A stretch of DNA of 64,000 bases from Lactiplantibacillus paraplantarum. GTDB lineage: Bacteria > Bacillota > Bacilli > Lactobacillales > Lactobacillaceae. Of the stretch, positions 11,290 to 19,452 are shown in pieces. The notes under the pieces were generated by a model. That model was not told the origin of the DNA. It ran no database searches and saw only the letters and a program-made list of their open reading frames with translations. The stretch covers positions 2,418,001-2,482,000 of the forward strand of contig NZ_CP032744.1 in NCBI RefSeq assembly GCF_003641145.1. The letters are read 5' to 3'. Numbering within the stretch: the first letter of the stretch is position 1; every line of letters begins with the position of its first letter. The position numbers and the translations under genes were made by a program.

Positions 11290-12024
11290 GTGTCAGCACC
11301 CCTTTTTTCAGTGGTTGTACCAGCTTACAACCAGCATAAATTTATAGATAGCTGCTTGACTAGTCTACAACGCCAAACCTTAACGGACTTCGAAGTCTTT
11401 GTGGTTGACGATTGTTCGACTGACGACACTGGTGAACAGATTGCCGCGTTAATCAAAGGCGACGACCGATTCCACGTGATCACTCACGCCCATAATCGAG
11501 GCGTCTCCGCAGCTCGTAACTCCGGTATTGCTGCTGCCAAAGGCAAGTACCTTTGCTTTGTTGATGGCGATGATTGGGTTGAGCCAGACTTTTTGGCGAC
11601 CTTCTTAGCTGCCTATCAAGCAGCGCCGAATACGCAACTTGTTGTGTGTGGACACTACGGCTACTTAGCCGTCCCTAGTCCCGCCAAAACATACAGTCAA
11701 AAAGACTTGATTGCTAACATTAACTTCGGCACAGTAGGTGGTTTCTCATGGAATAAGGCCTTTGTTCGCAGTATTATTACCACCCACCACCTAAAATTCA
11801 ATGAAGATATTGATTTCCTCGAAGATCAATTGTTTGCTTTTCGTTATGCCAACTACGTACAGTCCTCCGAATACGTACCGGACCGGACTTACCATTATCG
11901 TTGGCGTTTTCGAAGCAACCTTGCCCACATTGGAATTCCATTCTTCACTGCGCGCCGTAAAATGCTGAAAATTCTCAAGCAAGAAAACAAACAAGTTTTG
12001 AACGAAGATTGGAATAATCAGTAG
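11290..12024 (+). CDS. Glycosyltransferase family 2
   Basis: A 244-residue GT-A fold transferase. It opens with FSVVVPAYNQHKFIDSCLTSLQRQT and has VVDDCSTDDT for UDP binding, NRGVSAARNSGI, and the metal-binding FVDGDDW. No membrane segment is evident, so it acts at the cytoplasmic face of the membrane or in the cytoplasm. The start is GTG 11290, seven bases after GGAGG. It stands alone, ends at a good terminator, and is not in a polysaccharide cluster here. The sugar donor and acceptor (teichoic acid, EPS, glycoprotein) cannot be told. Confidence 0.88.
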   Translation: MSAPLFSVVVPAYNQHKFIDSCLTSLQRQTLTDFEVFVVDDCSTDDTGEQIAALIKGDDRFHVITHAHNRGVSAARNSGIAAAKGKYLCFVDGDDWVEPDFLATFLAAYQAAPNTQLVVCGHYGYLAVPSPAKTYSQKDLIANINFGTVGGFSWNKAFVRSIITTHHLKFNEDIDFLEDQLFAFRYANYVQSSEYVPDRTYHYRWRFRSNLAHIGIPFFTARRKMLKILKQENKQVLNEDWNNQ

Positions 12025-12030
12025 CTACTT

Positions 12031-12060
12031 AACGTACCCATATCCTTGGGTGCGTTTTTT
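12031..12060 (+). terminator. Intrinsic terminator of the glycosyltransferase gene
   Basis: AACGTACCC pairs with GGGTGCGTT (one G-U) around an 8-base loop and runs into TTTTTT. Confidence 0.85.
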
Positions 12061-12113
12061 AATGCCATCAACTACCATCCTGCAAAATAAAGTGGCAATT
12101 AACAATTAAAGGC

Positions 12114-12142
12114 TTGTTGAATGGCAGGTAACGCCTTACAAT
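12114..12142 (+). promoter_or_regulatory. Promoter of the histidine phosphatase gene
   Basis: TTGTTG (12114-12119), 17-base spacer, TACAAT (12137-12142), about 36 bases before the chosen start codon. Confidence 0.6.
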
Positions 12143-12178
12143 TGGACTATGTTAATTAATTTGATGGGAGGGTTAGTG

Positions 12179-12853
12179 ATGACAACGATTCATTTATACT
12201 TAGTTCGCCACGGACAAACTAAACTTAATGCTGCGGGCCGGCTACAAGGCATTTATGACTCAGAACTTACCCATAACGGCGTTCGTTCTGCCGAGCGGTT
12301 AGCGCGGATGCTAGCTGATGTTCATTTTGATGCTGCTTACGTCAGTGATCTGGGCCGCGCTCAACAAACGAGTCGCATTATCACCGCACACCATCCTGAA
12401 ATAAAAAAGCCGACGATCGACGTCGGCTTACGTGAATTTAACTTTGGTGGTCTTGAAGGCACTAAAAACATGTGGATCGTTAATCAAGTTCGAAAACAAC
12501 TGGGCATTGGAACGTTTGTTAAACTGATGTTAAGTCGAGAACGCTTTGCAACCCTACTCTGGGTGTTTAATTCACTCGATCAGACGCGCGCTGCTGAAAC
12601 CTTAGTCGGTGTCACTGACCGAATCAGCCGTACTCTCCGCCGAATCTGTTTATACGAATCACAAAACAATGATCACGACAAAAATATTCTGATTGTTTCC
12701 CATGGTCTGGTGCTCAGCGCATTTCTATATCAGATCAGTCCTCGTGAACTCCCCACGCGTCTCCTCAAAAACACTAGTGTTAGTCGCGTCGATTACCAGG
12801 ATCGTCAATTTAAGTTGATCGACATTAACATCACGCCTAAGAAACGGGCCTAG
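12179..12853 (+). CDS. Histidine phosphatase / phosphoglycerate mutase family protein
   Basis: About 225 residues. The catalytic RHG is at residues 10-12 (YLVRHGQTKLNAAGRLQG), the second histidine is in IVSHGLVLSAF, and LREFNFGGLEGT carries the acid/base glutamate. These mark the GpmB/CobC-type cofactor-independent phosphatases rather than true glycolytic mutase. The start ATG 12179 follows GGGAGGG; a longer in-frame ATG at 12149 has no ribosome binding site. It converges with the next gene, the two stops overlapping by 17 bases. The physiological substrate is unknown. Confidence 0.87.
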   Translation: MTTIHLYLVRHGQTKLNAAGRLQGIYDSELTHNGVRSAERLARMLADVHFDAAYVSDLGRAQQTSRIITAHHPEIKKPTIDVGLREFNFGGLEGTKNMWIVNQVRKQLGIGTFVKLMLSRERFATLLWVFNSLDQTRAAETLVGVTDRISRTLRRICLYESQNNDHDKNILIVSHGLVLSAFLYQISPRELPTRLLKNTSVSRVDYQDRQFKLIDINITPKKRA

Positions 12854-13325
12854 TTGTTTCCAAACTGACAGCTTGCGTCGTACAGCTTGGAAATTGAAGT
12901 CGCGCTTGAATACCAAAGAAAGCTTTGATCTTTCGTTGGAGTTCCTGCCCCGTCGCATGCACCGTTGCTTCATTAGCAGCTTTGTCGCCAATTACAATTA
13001 AGATCCGACTGCTTTTACTATCCAAATTAGGGGCTAGTGGCATCGCCGGACTAGCTAACAAACTAGTACCCATTACCGTTACTTGTAACTGCACTTGATC
13101 GGTCCCTAGTGCATTCATGTCCCACGCGTTAATATTCACGGGATGACGCGCATGAATCAGCTGAATCAAGTCAGCCAATGCACTTTGCGGCTGGGCCACG
13201 GGAATCTGCTGAGTCGTTAATTGTTTTTCAATTGCCGGGTTCAGCTCACGGTTATCAAGGTTGGTCATCGACAAAATGGCTAGCGGAATCTCCGCGGTGG
13301 TCGTCGGTAAAATTTCAATTTTCAA
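12837..13325 (-). CDS. Conserved-looking hypothetical protein, 162 aa
   Basis: I do not recognise the family. The protein is cytoplasmic, without a signal or membrane segment, and looks globular: alternating hydrophobic segments (IPLAILSM, QLQVTVMG, SRILIVIGDKAA) suggest an alpha/beta fold. The frame begins with TTG 13325, preceded by TAGGAAGTG at good spacing. Its last 17 bases overlap the 3' end of the convergent phosphatase gene. It is preceded by an A/T-rich promoter region and follows the terminator of the Cof gene, so it is a single-gene unit. Confidence 0.7.
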   Translation of the reverse strand: MKIEILPTTTAEIPLAILSMTNLDNRELNPAIEKQLTTQQIPVAQPQSALADLIQLIHARHPVNINAWDMNALGTDQVQLQVTVMGTSLLASPAMPLAPNLDSKSSRILIVIGDKAANEATVHATGQELQRKIKAFFGIQARLQFPSCTTQAVSLETTRPVS

Positions 13326-13426
13326 CAGTTATCACTTCCTAAAAACACTTCAATACTAAGTGTGCCAAATTTGACGTAAAAGTCAATCATCACCACTTAA
13401 GTCATAGCGAAATTTTAATAATACCA

Positions 13427-13461
13427 CAAAAACGATTCCCTTAACACTCAGGAATCGCTTT
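13427..13461 (-). terminator. Intrinsic terminator of the Cof phosphatase gene
   Basis: CGATTCC pairs with GGAATCG (13433-13439 with 13451-13457), followed on the minus strand by TTTTTG. Confidence 0.75.
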
Positions 13462-13511
13462 TAATATGTGTTATCACAACCACAGCAGGCTATCCTGTAA
13501 GTTGACCTTAC

Positions 13512-14342
13512 TTAATTAGTCGTTAACGGATGCGCAGCAAAATATTTTTCTAAGAATAAGGCTAACCCATCATTGTAATTCGTATCGGTCACATAGTTAG
13601 CAACCTTCTTAACTTGTGGTAAGGCATTCCCCATCGCTACTGATAGATCAGCTTCTGCCATCATGCCAACATCATTCAAGCCATCACCAAAGACAAACGT
13701 ATGGGCAGCATCAATATGTTGCTCACGCTGAATTTGTTTGACCGCCGTCCCCTTATCAGTGTTGAGGGGAATCATTTCAATATTGTTCGGATTAGATGAT
13801 GATAATCGCAATAATTTACTATTTGTTAATTTTTCACGGGCAGAATCTAACCGTGACATGTCTTCACGACTGAGAATCACCCCATTGGTAATCTGATCTT
13901 CAATCGTCGCTAACTGGGTAAAACTCTTCACTTCCTCGTAGCCGATCGAAACTTCATCCGCATCAAAGTTAGCCGCATTCCGCGCCACAAACCTAGGAAT
14001 CTGCTCCGTATAATAGGCCATATCCGGGGTAAATAGCATCATCGGTAAGTTGTCACGACGAGCAATCAGATAAGCAAGCTCAACTGCAGCCCCTCCCAGC
14101 TTAGTAATTTCACGCCCCTGAGTACCATCAAAAACCGCACCATTAGATGTGACTAACCGGACATCCGAATTTAATTTATTCCGGACAATTTTCGCAAGCT
14201 CGTACATGCGCCCCGTTGCAATATAAAATAATACATCTTGTTTCTGTAACCGTTCGATCGTTGCTCGAGTTCGCTCCGAGACATATTGATGGTCGGTTAA
14301 TAACGTACCGTCAATGTCCATAAAGACTAAGTATTTTGGCAT
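13512..14342 (-). CDS. Cof-type HAD superfamily hydrolase
   Basis: A 276-residue HAD phosphatase of the Cof/YcsE type (IIB cap). Motif I is FMDIDGTLLT, motif II lies near LVTSNGAVFDG, the motif III lysine is in NTDKGTAVKQI, and motif IV is FGDGLNDVGMMAEADLSVAMGNA. Such enzymes dephosphorylate sugar phosphates, FMN or PLP; the specific substrate cannot be assigned. The start ATG 14342 follows GGAGGAG. A cre-like site (14399-14413) lies about 57 bases upstream of the start. Confidence 0.9.
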   Translation of the reverse strand: MPKYLVFMDIDGTLLTDHQYVSERTRATIERLQKQDVLFYIATGRMYELAKIVRNKLNSDVRLVTSNGAVFDGTQGREITKLGGAAVELAYLIARRDNLPMMLFTPDMAYYTEQIPRFVARNAANFDADEVSIGYEEVKSFTQLATIEDQITNGVILSREDMSRLDSAREKLTNSKLLRLSSSNPNNIEMIPLNTDKGTAVKQIQREQHIDAAHTFVFGDGLNDVGMMAEADLSVAMGNALPQVKKVANYVTDTNYNDGLALFLEKYFAAHPLTTN

Positions 14343-14398
14343 AGTTGAACTCCTCCTACGTATTTACACCTACAATTGTACGCTATTCCACCTCGGAA

Positions 14399-14413
14399 TG
14401 GAAATCGCTTTCA
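14399..14413. promoter_or_regulatory. cre-like site upstream of the Cof gene
   Basis: On the minus strand TGAAAGCGATTTCC matches the cre consensus at all but the last position. It suggests CcpA control of the minus-strand gene. Confidence 0.5.
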
Positions 14414-14564
14414 AAAATAATTGTGCCACCGCATTCTGATTCAATATTTCTGAACAATCTTAACTTTGGGGCCCACTCAACACTTAAACAATCGCCTAAT
14501 CACTTTAAATAATAACGTTTTTAATTAGCAACTTGACTTTCTGGCGTAGCACCATTAAATTAGA

Positions 14565-14850
14565 AAACAATTAATAAATGATGATAAAAAGCGTTGAACA
14601 GTTCAGTAGTGGCCAATTGTTAGCCCTAGCGAGTCTGAGATGGTGCAAGCAGACCTAACCACGGTATCACGAATATCGACTGTGAGTGTCCGGGTAAAAT
14701 CAAAGTAACCTGGGCTGGTTAACACCCATTATCGTGTGACACATCTTAATCATGTGCTCAAGGTCAGGAATGTAAATTGCTGATGAATACCGGTGGTAAC
14801 CCGCGCTCGCGTCCGGCAGACTAGTTAGTCTGCCGGGCGTTTTATCTTTA
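14565..14850 (+). ncRNA. T-box leader, probably isoleucine-specific
   Basis: The leader has a Stem I with the AGTAGTG bulge sequence (about 14603-14609) and an apical GAGATGGTG-like segment. It has a GAAT-ATC-GA specifier loop (about 14682-14691), the antiterminator bulge CCGGTGGTAACCCGCG (about 14790-14805), and a terminator of CCGGCAGAC/GTCTGCCGG with a short T-tract (14811-14845). The specifier reads ATC by the same GAAT-codon spacing as the clear Tyr T-box in front of tyrS, so tRNA-Ile is the best assignment. Low charged tRNA-Ile would allow read-through into the PanE-like gene. Confidence 0.8.
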
Positions 14851-14886
14851 TTTATTAATAAATCATTTTAAAGGATGGTCATACAT

Positions 14887-15906
14887 ATGCATTTTACAGT
14901 TCTCGGCGCAGGCGCCATGGGATTACGTTACGGTGTGTTATTACAAGAAGCAGGCAATCAAGTTGATTTTGTGGATACTTGGCAACCAAATATTGATCAA
15001 ATTAAGCATCAAGGTGGCGTTTACGTGGCCCGCGACCACCAGAATCGACACTTAGTTCCCGTCAAAGTCTCAACTCCCGAAGATTATCACGATGATCCCG
15101 ACGTCTGGGTCGTTTTTACCAAACAGATGCAACTAACCGATTTTTTAACTCGTACCGCGCACGCTTTTAACGGCCACCAATACGTATTGACCTGCATGAA
15201 TGGCATGGGCCACGTTGAAAAGTTATTGCATTACTTCAAACCCGAAAAATTGTTAGCAGGAACGGCCTTAGTTGCAACGGTCTTAAACGGCCCCGGTGAT
15301 GTCGATTTTATTGGTGCTCGCGGGGCTGGTACGATGAACCTTGCTAACTACACCGAGCAACCTGACGAAATGACGCATAAAATCGTCACGGAATTAGACA
15401 AATGTCAGTTTCATCCCAACTTGACTACTAATTTTCGCGGAACACTGCTTGCAAAAGTGGTTTTTAATTCCGTGGTCAACACGCTCTGTACCCTCTTTGA
15501 AATTACGATGGGCGAATTCGCCGCTTATCCAGGAGCTGATGAACTGAGTCGGCAACTGATTGATGAGGCCTATGATGTCTGCGAGCGTGATGGCGTCACC
15601 ATGTTGAACACGCGCGCTGAAGAACTTGCCTCAGTTAACTATGTCAGCAAAGTCGCCAACCCATTGCACTACCCTTCAATGTATCAAGATATGTCTCATA
15701 ACCGGCCAACCGAGGTCGATTATATCAATGGCTACCTCGTCAAACTTGGTCAAAAGTACCATTACCAGGCAAAAACACACGCGTTCTTAACACACCTTGT
15801 TCACTTAGCTGAAACCACCCGTCAAACCAGCGCCGCAACTGAACACACTACTGAACAAAGTGCTCAGGACGCGACCGAACAGGCTAGTCAACAAGCAAGC
15901 GCATAA
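14887..15906 (+). CDS. Ketopantoate reductase family (ApbA/PanE) dehydrogenase
   Basis: About 340 residues. The N-terminal Rossmann NADP site is VLGAGAMGLRYGVLLQEAG, followed by the catalytic-region FRGTLLAKVVFNSVVNTLCTL (family lysine and asparagine) and a helical C-terminal domain with SMYQDMSHNRPTEVDYINGY. The family reduces 2-ketopantoate, and in lactic acid bacteria some members reduce branched-chain 2-keto acids. The T-box upstream, apparently reading Ile codons, favours a branched-chain amino acid role. A C-terminal tail of about 25 residues rich in T, Q, A and S is unusual. The start ATG 14887 follows AAAGGATG; the ATG inside that site (14875) is rejected. Confidence 0.85.
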   Translation: MHFTVLGAGAMGLRYGVLLQEAGNQVDFVDTWQPNIDQIKHQGGVYVARDHQNRHLVPVKVSTPEDYHDDPDVWVVFTKQMQLTDFLTRTAHAFNGHQYVLTCMNGMGHVEKLLHYFKPEKLLAGTALVATVLNGPGDVDFIGARGAGTMNLANYTEQPDEMTHKIVTELDKCQFHPNLTTNFRGTLLAKVVFNSVVNTLCTLFEITMGEFAAYPGADELSRQLIDEAYDVCERDGVTMLNTRAEELASVNYVSKVANPLHYPSMYQDMSHNRPTEVDYINGYLVKLGQKYHYQAKTHAFLTHLVHLAETTRQTSAATEHTTEQSAQDATEQASQQASA

Positions 15907-15979
15907 CCAATCCCCACTTTCTTAGTAAAATCATGTACAATGGAAGTTAAGTTGATTTTACTGAAGGAGGCGGTAGGCC

Positions 15980-16906
15980 ATGCAATTCAGTCGGGAATTT
16001 AAAGGAATCTTTCTCGCCAGTATCAGTGCGACCTTTTGGGGGATCTCGGGTGCCGTGGCACAGACGCTTTTTGATACGACCGATATTAATTCAATTTGGC
16101 TGACCGGTATCCGCATGCTGGGAGCCGGGATTGCATTATTACTAGTCAGTTTGGTGACTCACGTTGACTTGTGGTCAATCTGGCGGCAACCACGCGACTT
16201 ATTACAAATCGGTGCTTACACGTTGCTGGGGTTGATGCCAGTGCAATTCACTTACTTCTTGGCTGTAGAAGCGAGCAATGCGGCTACTGGTACTATTTTA
16301 CAATTTATGGGTCCCGTGTTCATCGCATTATGGATGTTAGTGGCTCATCGCCAATTACCAACACGAGCAGAAGGGCTGGCAATTGTTTGTGCCTTGCTCG
16401 GCTCATTCCTACTGGTGACCCATGGCAATCCGAGTACCTTAGTGATCTCCGTCTGGGCATTAATCTGGGGATTATTATCTGGGGTTTCATCTGCAACCAA
16501 CACGTTACTCCCAACCAAGTTGCTCACTAAGTACGATCCGATGACCGTCAACACATGGTCGATGTTACTAGGAGGAATCTTATTCAATATGGTTCAGCCA
16601 TTTTGGTCGATCCATATTCCACTGACCCTCTTAAATATTAGTAAGCTGAGCTTTGTCGTACTTTTCGGTACCTTGTTAGCATTCCTGTTTTTCTTGCAAA
16701 GCTTACAATATATTCGCCCCACCGTTGTCAGCTTACTAGATGCCTTCGAACCTTTATCAGCCACCATCATTGCAGTGGCTTTGCTAGGTGTCAGCTTCGG
16801 TTGGCTTGATATTATTGGCAGTATTCTAATCATTAGTACCGTCTTTATTTTGGCTGTTGGCCAAGGTCCTAACGACCGCACTGCCGAGAATTTCAAACAG
16901 CCCTAA
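15980..16906 (+). CDS. DMT superfamily (EamA) transporter
   Basis: About 308 residues with ten predicted membrane helices in two EamA repeats. The first begins GIFLASISATFWGISGAVAQ and the second VWALIWGLLSGVSSATNTLLP; the C-terminal helix contains LLDAFEPLSATIIAVALLG, the usual EamA signature. It is a plasma-membrane carrier, often for amino acids or metabolites. The start ATG 15980 follows GGAGG. It is 73 bases downstream of the T-box-controlled dehydrogenase and may be partly co-transcribed with it, although a weak TACAAT box lies in the gap. A strong terminator follows. Confidence 0.88.
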   Translation: MQFSREFKGIFLASISATFWGISGAVAQTLFDTTDINSIWLTGIRMLGAGIALLLVSLVTHVDLWSIWRQPRDLLQIGAYTLLGLMPVQFTYFLAVEASNAATGTILQFMGPVFIALWMLVAHRQLPTRAEGLAIVCALLGSFLLVTHGNPSTLVISVWALIWGLLSGVSSATNTLLPTKLLTKYDPMTVNTWSMLLGGILFNMVQPFWSIHIPLTLLNISKLSFVVLFGTLLAFLFFLQSLQYIRPTVVSLLDAFEPLSATIIAVALLGVSFGWLDIIGSILIISTVFILAVGQGPNDRTAENFKQP

Positions 16907-16932
16907 TGAAGTTAACGACAACTCAAGACATG

Positions 16933-16985
16933 AAAAATCCGGTTATGACCAAGTCTGTAAACACTTAGTCACAACCGGATTTTTT
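16933..16985. terminator. Bidirectional terminator between convergent genes
   Basis: AAATCCGGTT/AACCGGATTT with an internal TGAC/GTCA pairing, A-run before and T-run after. It serves the DMT gene on plus and the 2-hydroxyacid dehydrogenase gene on minus. Confidence 0.9.
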
Positions 16986-17019
16986 GTCTCTACAACGTTC
17001 TAGTCATCAATGGCACAAA

Positions 17020-17970
17020 TTAGTACCCACGATTTAGATCCACTTGATTACGTACTAACGTGCCATCTTTGACAAACTGAGCAAAGTTAGCCGCAAAAAT
17101 TGGGAAAACCGTCGCCCGAAAATGAGCAATTTGTCCTGAAATATGTGGGGTAATCAAGACATCATCACGTTGCCATAAAGGATGGTCAGCTGGCAAAGGT
17201 TCTGGTTCAGTAACATCTAGTGCAGCCATACTCAATTGCTGATTATCTAGCGCCATCATTAAAGCTGCCGTATCAACAGCGGGCCCCCGACCAATATTAA
17301 TTAATATTGGTCGCTGCTTAGTCTGCTTAAATAAATCGGTACTGAACAAATGATGTGTCGTGGGTGTTAGCGGCAAGGCATTGACAATAAAGTTGGCAGT
17401 TGCCAGTGCGGCCGCTGTAGCCGTAAATGCTACCGTTTCATGAAAATGCTCAGCTGGATGTCCAGTAGTATTGACCCCCACCACGTGCATACCGAGCGCA
17501 CTAGCCTTGGCTGCTAGCGATTGACCAATTTGGCCCGTTCCATAAATCAATAACTGTTGTCCAGTCAAGGTTGACGTGGTTATCGGCAACTGCCATTGCC
17601 GCGTCCCACGCTGGTTCAACCAGGCAGCATGGTAGCCACGAACGACTGTTAACATAGCCGCTAACACTGATTCACTAATAGCATCCGCGTGAATACCGCT
17701 TGTATTAGCAACGATGACCCCCGCTGCTTGTAAGTCCTTCAGCGGTAAGTAATCAACCCCCGCCGAGATGACTTGGACAAATTTTAGATGATTACTGGGC
17801 TGAGCTAATAACGTTTTTAGCAAAGGATGATTTCCATACATGACCTCGATTTGACCGTAATCAGCCGGTGTGACAGCATCTGCATCTTTAAAAATCCAAT
17901 CCGGATAAGTCGCTTGTAACTGTTGGCGCTGCTCTGGTTTGGTCGCTTGGGCCATTACTACCATTGGCAT
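17020..17970 (-). CDS. D-isomer-specific 2-hydroxyacid dehydrogenase
   Basis: A 316-residue NAD-dependent dehydrogenase. The substrate domain shows ISAGVDYLPL, the NAD site is LLIYGTGQIGQSLAAKASALGM, the catalytic arginine is in INIGRGPAVDTAAL, the glutamate in ALDVTEPEPLPADHPLW, and the catalytic histidine in ITPHISG. It interconverts a 2-keto acid and a D-2-hydroxy acid in the cytoplasm; the substrate cannot be predicted. The start ATG 17970 follows AAAGGGG. It is a single-gene unit sharing the terminator at 16933. Confidence 0.9.
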   Translation of the reverse strand: MPMVVMAQATKPEQRQQLQATYPDWIFKDADAVTPADYGQIEVMYGNHPLLKTLLAQPSNHLKFVQVISAGVDYLPLKDLQAAGVIVANTSGIHADAISESVLAAMLTVVRGYHAAWLNQRGTRQWQLPITTSTLTGQQLLIYGTGQIGQSLAAKASALGMHVVGVNTTGHPAEHFHETVAFTATAAALATANFIVNALPLTPTTHHLFSTDLFKQTKQRPILINIGRGPAVDTAALMMALDNQQLSMAALDVTEPEPLPADHPLWQRDDVLITPHISGQIAHFRATVFPIFAANFAQFVKDGTLVRNQVDLNRGY

Positions 17971-18385
17971 AATATATTACCCCTTTTCTACTTTATTCAT
18001 GCTTTCATCATACCACTACCACTCATTTGACCCGTAATGATTAACATGCCGCCCGCTCCCAATCACAGGAAAAGTACCTGTGAACGATCCAATACGCGTT
18101 GTACTTGTTAATCATGATTCATACTGAATAATAATTAACAATGTATATCCAATGCCCCTCGCTTAGCACTAATTACTTTTAGAAGGCTTGTTATTGAAAT
18201 GCGTGTCGCCAGTAACACTTTAGTGGCATCATTTAGTCGCTGCTTCTGACTGAAAGACCGTATCGAACGTACTAACAATTTCGACTAACACGTACTTTTC
18301 CATCAGTCCTAGGGTAGCGACTCTTGAGCATGGAATTTGGTATGTTTTACAGCAATTACAGCTTGTACCCAAATATCAACCGATA
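17971..18385. repeat. Gene-free region with traces of interspersed repeat family A
   Basis: No gene is supported. Around 18091-18140 the sequence (CATGATTCATACTGAATAAT and the nearby GCGTTGTAC) resembles the end of the element at 51770-51815 and the block at 59371-59391. The rest is unassigned. Confidence 0.35.
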
Positions 18386-18422
18386 CAAAAAACAGCACTC
18401 GAAATAAAATTTTCAAGCACTG
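18386..18422 (-). terminator. Terminator of the F420-type oxidoreductase gene
   Basis: A 12-bp stem with several G-U pairs (18393-18404 with 18411-18422), followed on the minus strand by TTTTTTG. Confidence 0.75.
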
Positions 18423-18464
18423 CTTACGACAACGTCCAATTAATAGACTATGAAAATGATCTGA

Positions 18465-19037
18465 TTATTCAATGACAGCCAAGCCACCGGTCCAGCCAAT
18501 CTGCTCGCTTGCCGCTAACGTCATTTGTAAAAAGCCCACCGCTTCTAACTCATGCGCACGCTTCAACTTACCAGCATCCTTCACTTGTAACGGACTGTTG
18601 GCCAAAGCCTGAATTAATTGTTGTTTGGCAGCATCATCATCACCCGCCACCAGCACGGTCGTTGGGGCTTGACCATTGACCTGACCACTCTGGAGTGTCG
18701 CGGCAAAGTTGGTGTTAAAGGCTTTGAGCACTTGACTAGCTGGTAGTTGCTGCTGTAGTTCTTGCGCAGCTGAACTATCATCTGGTACAACCAGTTCGTC
18801 CCACGTATCAAAGTTCAAGGGGTTCGTAATGTCAATCACAATCTTCCCTTTAAGCTGGGTCGCATAGTGCTTGGCTAGCACTGCCAAAGCGGGATAAGGC
18901 ACTGCCGTGATCACAATATCACCAAATAGTGTTGCTTGGTCCTTAGAACCATAATAAGTCACTTCATTACCAGCCACTTCAAAATTATGGCCAATTGCTT
19001 GTCCCATATTTCCTTTACCAAAAATTGTAATTGTCAT
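18465..19037 (-). CDS. NADP oxidoreductase, coenzyme F420-dependent-type (NAD(P)-binding)
   Basis: A 190-residue Rossmann protein with TIFGKGNMGQAIGHNFEVAGNEVTYYG at the N-terminus, VITAVPYPAL and KIVIDITNPLNFDTWDEL. This matches the family related to F420H2:NADP oxidoreductases and YrpB-like reductases. Lactobacilli do not make F420, so NADP(H) is the likely cofactor and the substrate is unknown. The start ATG 19037 follows GAGGAGTGTAAGG. It is a single-gene unit with its own terminator. Confidence 0.85.
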   Translation of the reverse strand: MTITIFGKGNMGQAIGHNFEVAGNEVTYYGSKDQATLFGDIVITAVPYPALAVLAKHYATQLKGKIVIDITNPLNFDTWDELVVPDDSSAAQELQQQLPASQVLKAFNTNFAATLQSGQVNGQAPTTVLVAGDDDAAKQQLIQALANSPLQVKDAGKLKRAHELEAVGFLQMTLAASEQIGWTGGLAVIE

Positions 19038-19285
19038 GTCCTTACACTCCTCATATATCGATTATAAATAATTTTATAATTACATTTTAGCATTGATTAG
19101 CCATTAGCGTCATTATCGTGCTCTTAAGAATCCACCATCTATAATAGTGGTTAGCAACGTATCAAAGGCCCCCGGTTGAATACATTCGTTGCCACAGCTG
19201 ACAAGTTGTAGCAGCTATGACTGATAGCTAAACTTACCCTGAGCATTCCAAAAGGGGAGACCCAACTTTACATCATTAACGACCA

Positions 19286-19420
19286 AAGATTGGGACAAAA
19301 TTAAAAGTGTTCAATCTCTTAAGAAAAGACTACTTCTCAAGAAACTAAACACAATTTTTCTATCAATATTGTCGAAACGTGTGCCAAAAGGTTACTTGGC
19401 CCACTCTCGGGTGCTGACTT
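19286..19420. repeat. Small interspersed repeat with terminal inverted repeats (copy 2)
   Basis: It begins GATTGGGACAAAA like copy 1, and its interior AAACTAAACACAATTTTTCT-to-AAAAGGTTACT is the reverse complement of the interior of 4034-4165. The distal end is less well preserved. It lies directly downstream of the MapZ-like gene and may supply its transcript end. Confidence 0.65.
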
Positions 19421-19452
19421 TTTTAATTATCCACTTCATTAAGCAGTAACGA

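Noticed and set aside
12179..12853. Glycolytic phosphoglycerate mutase
   Set aside because: Motifs and length fit the broader histidine phosphatase family better than the GpmA enzyme.
18465..19037. A genuine F420-dependent enzyme
   Set aside because: The family name derives from archaeal members; lactobacilli are not known to make F420 and nothing in the window suggests it.
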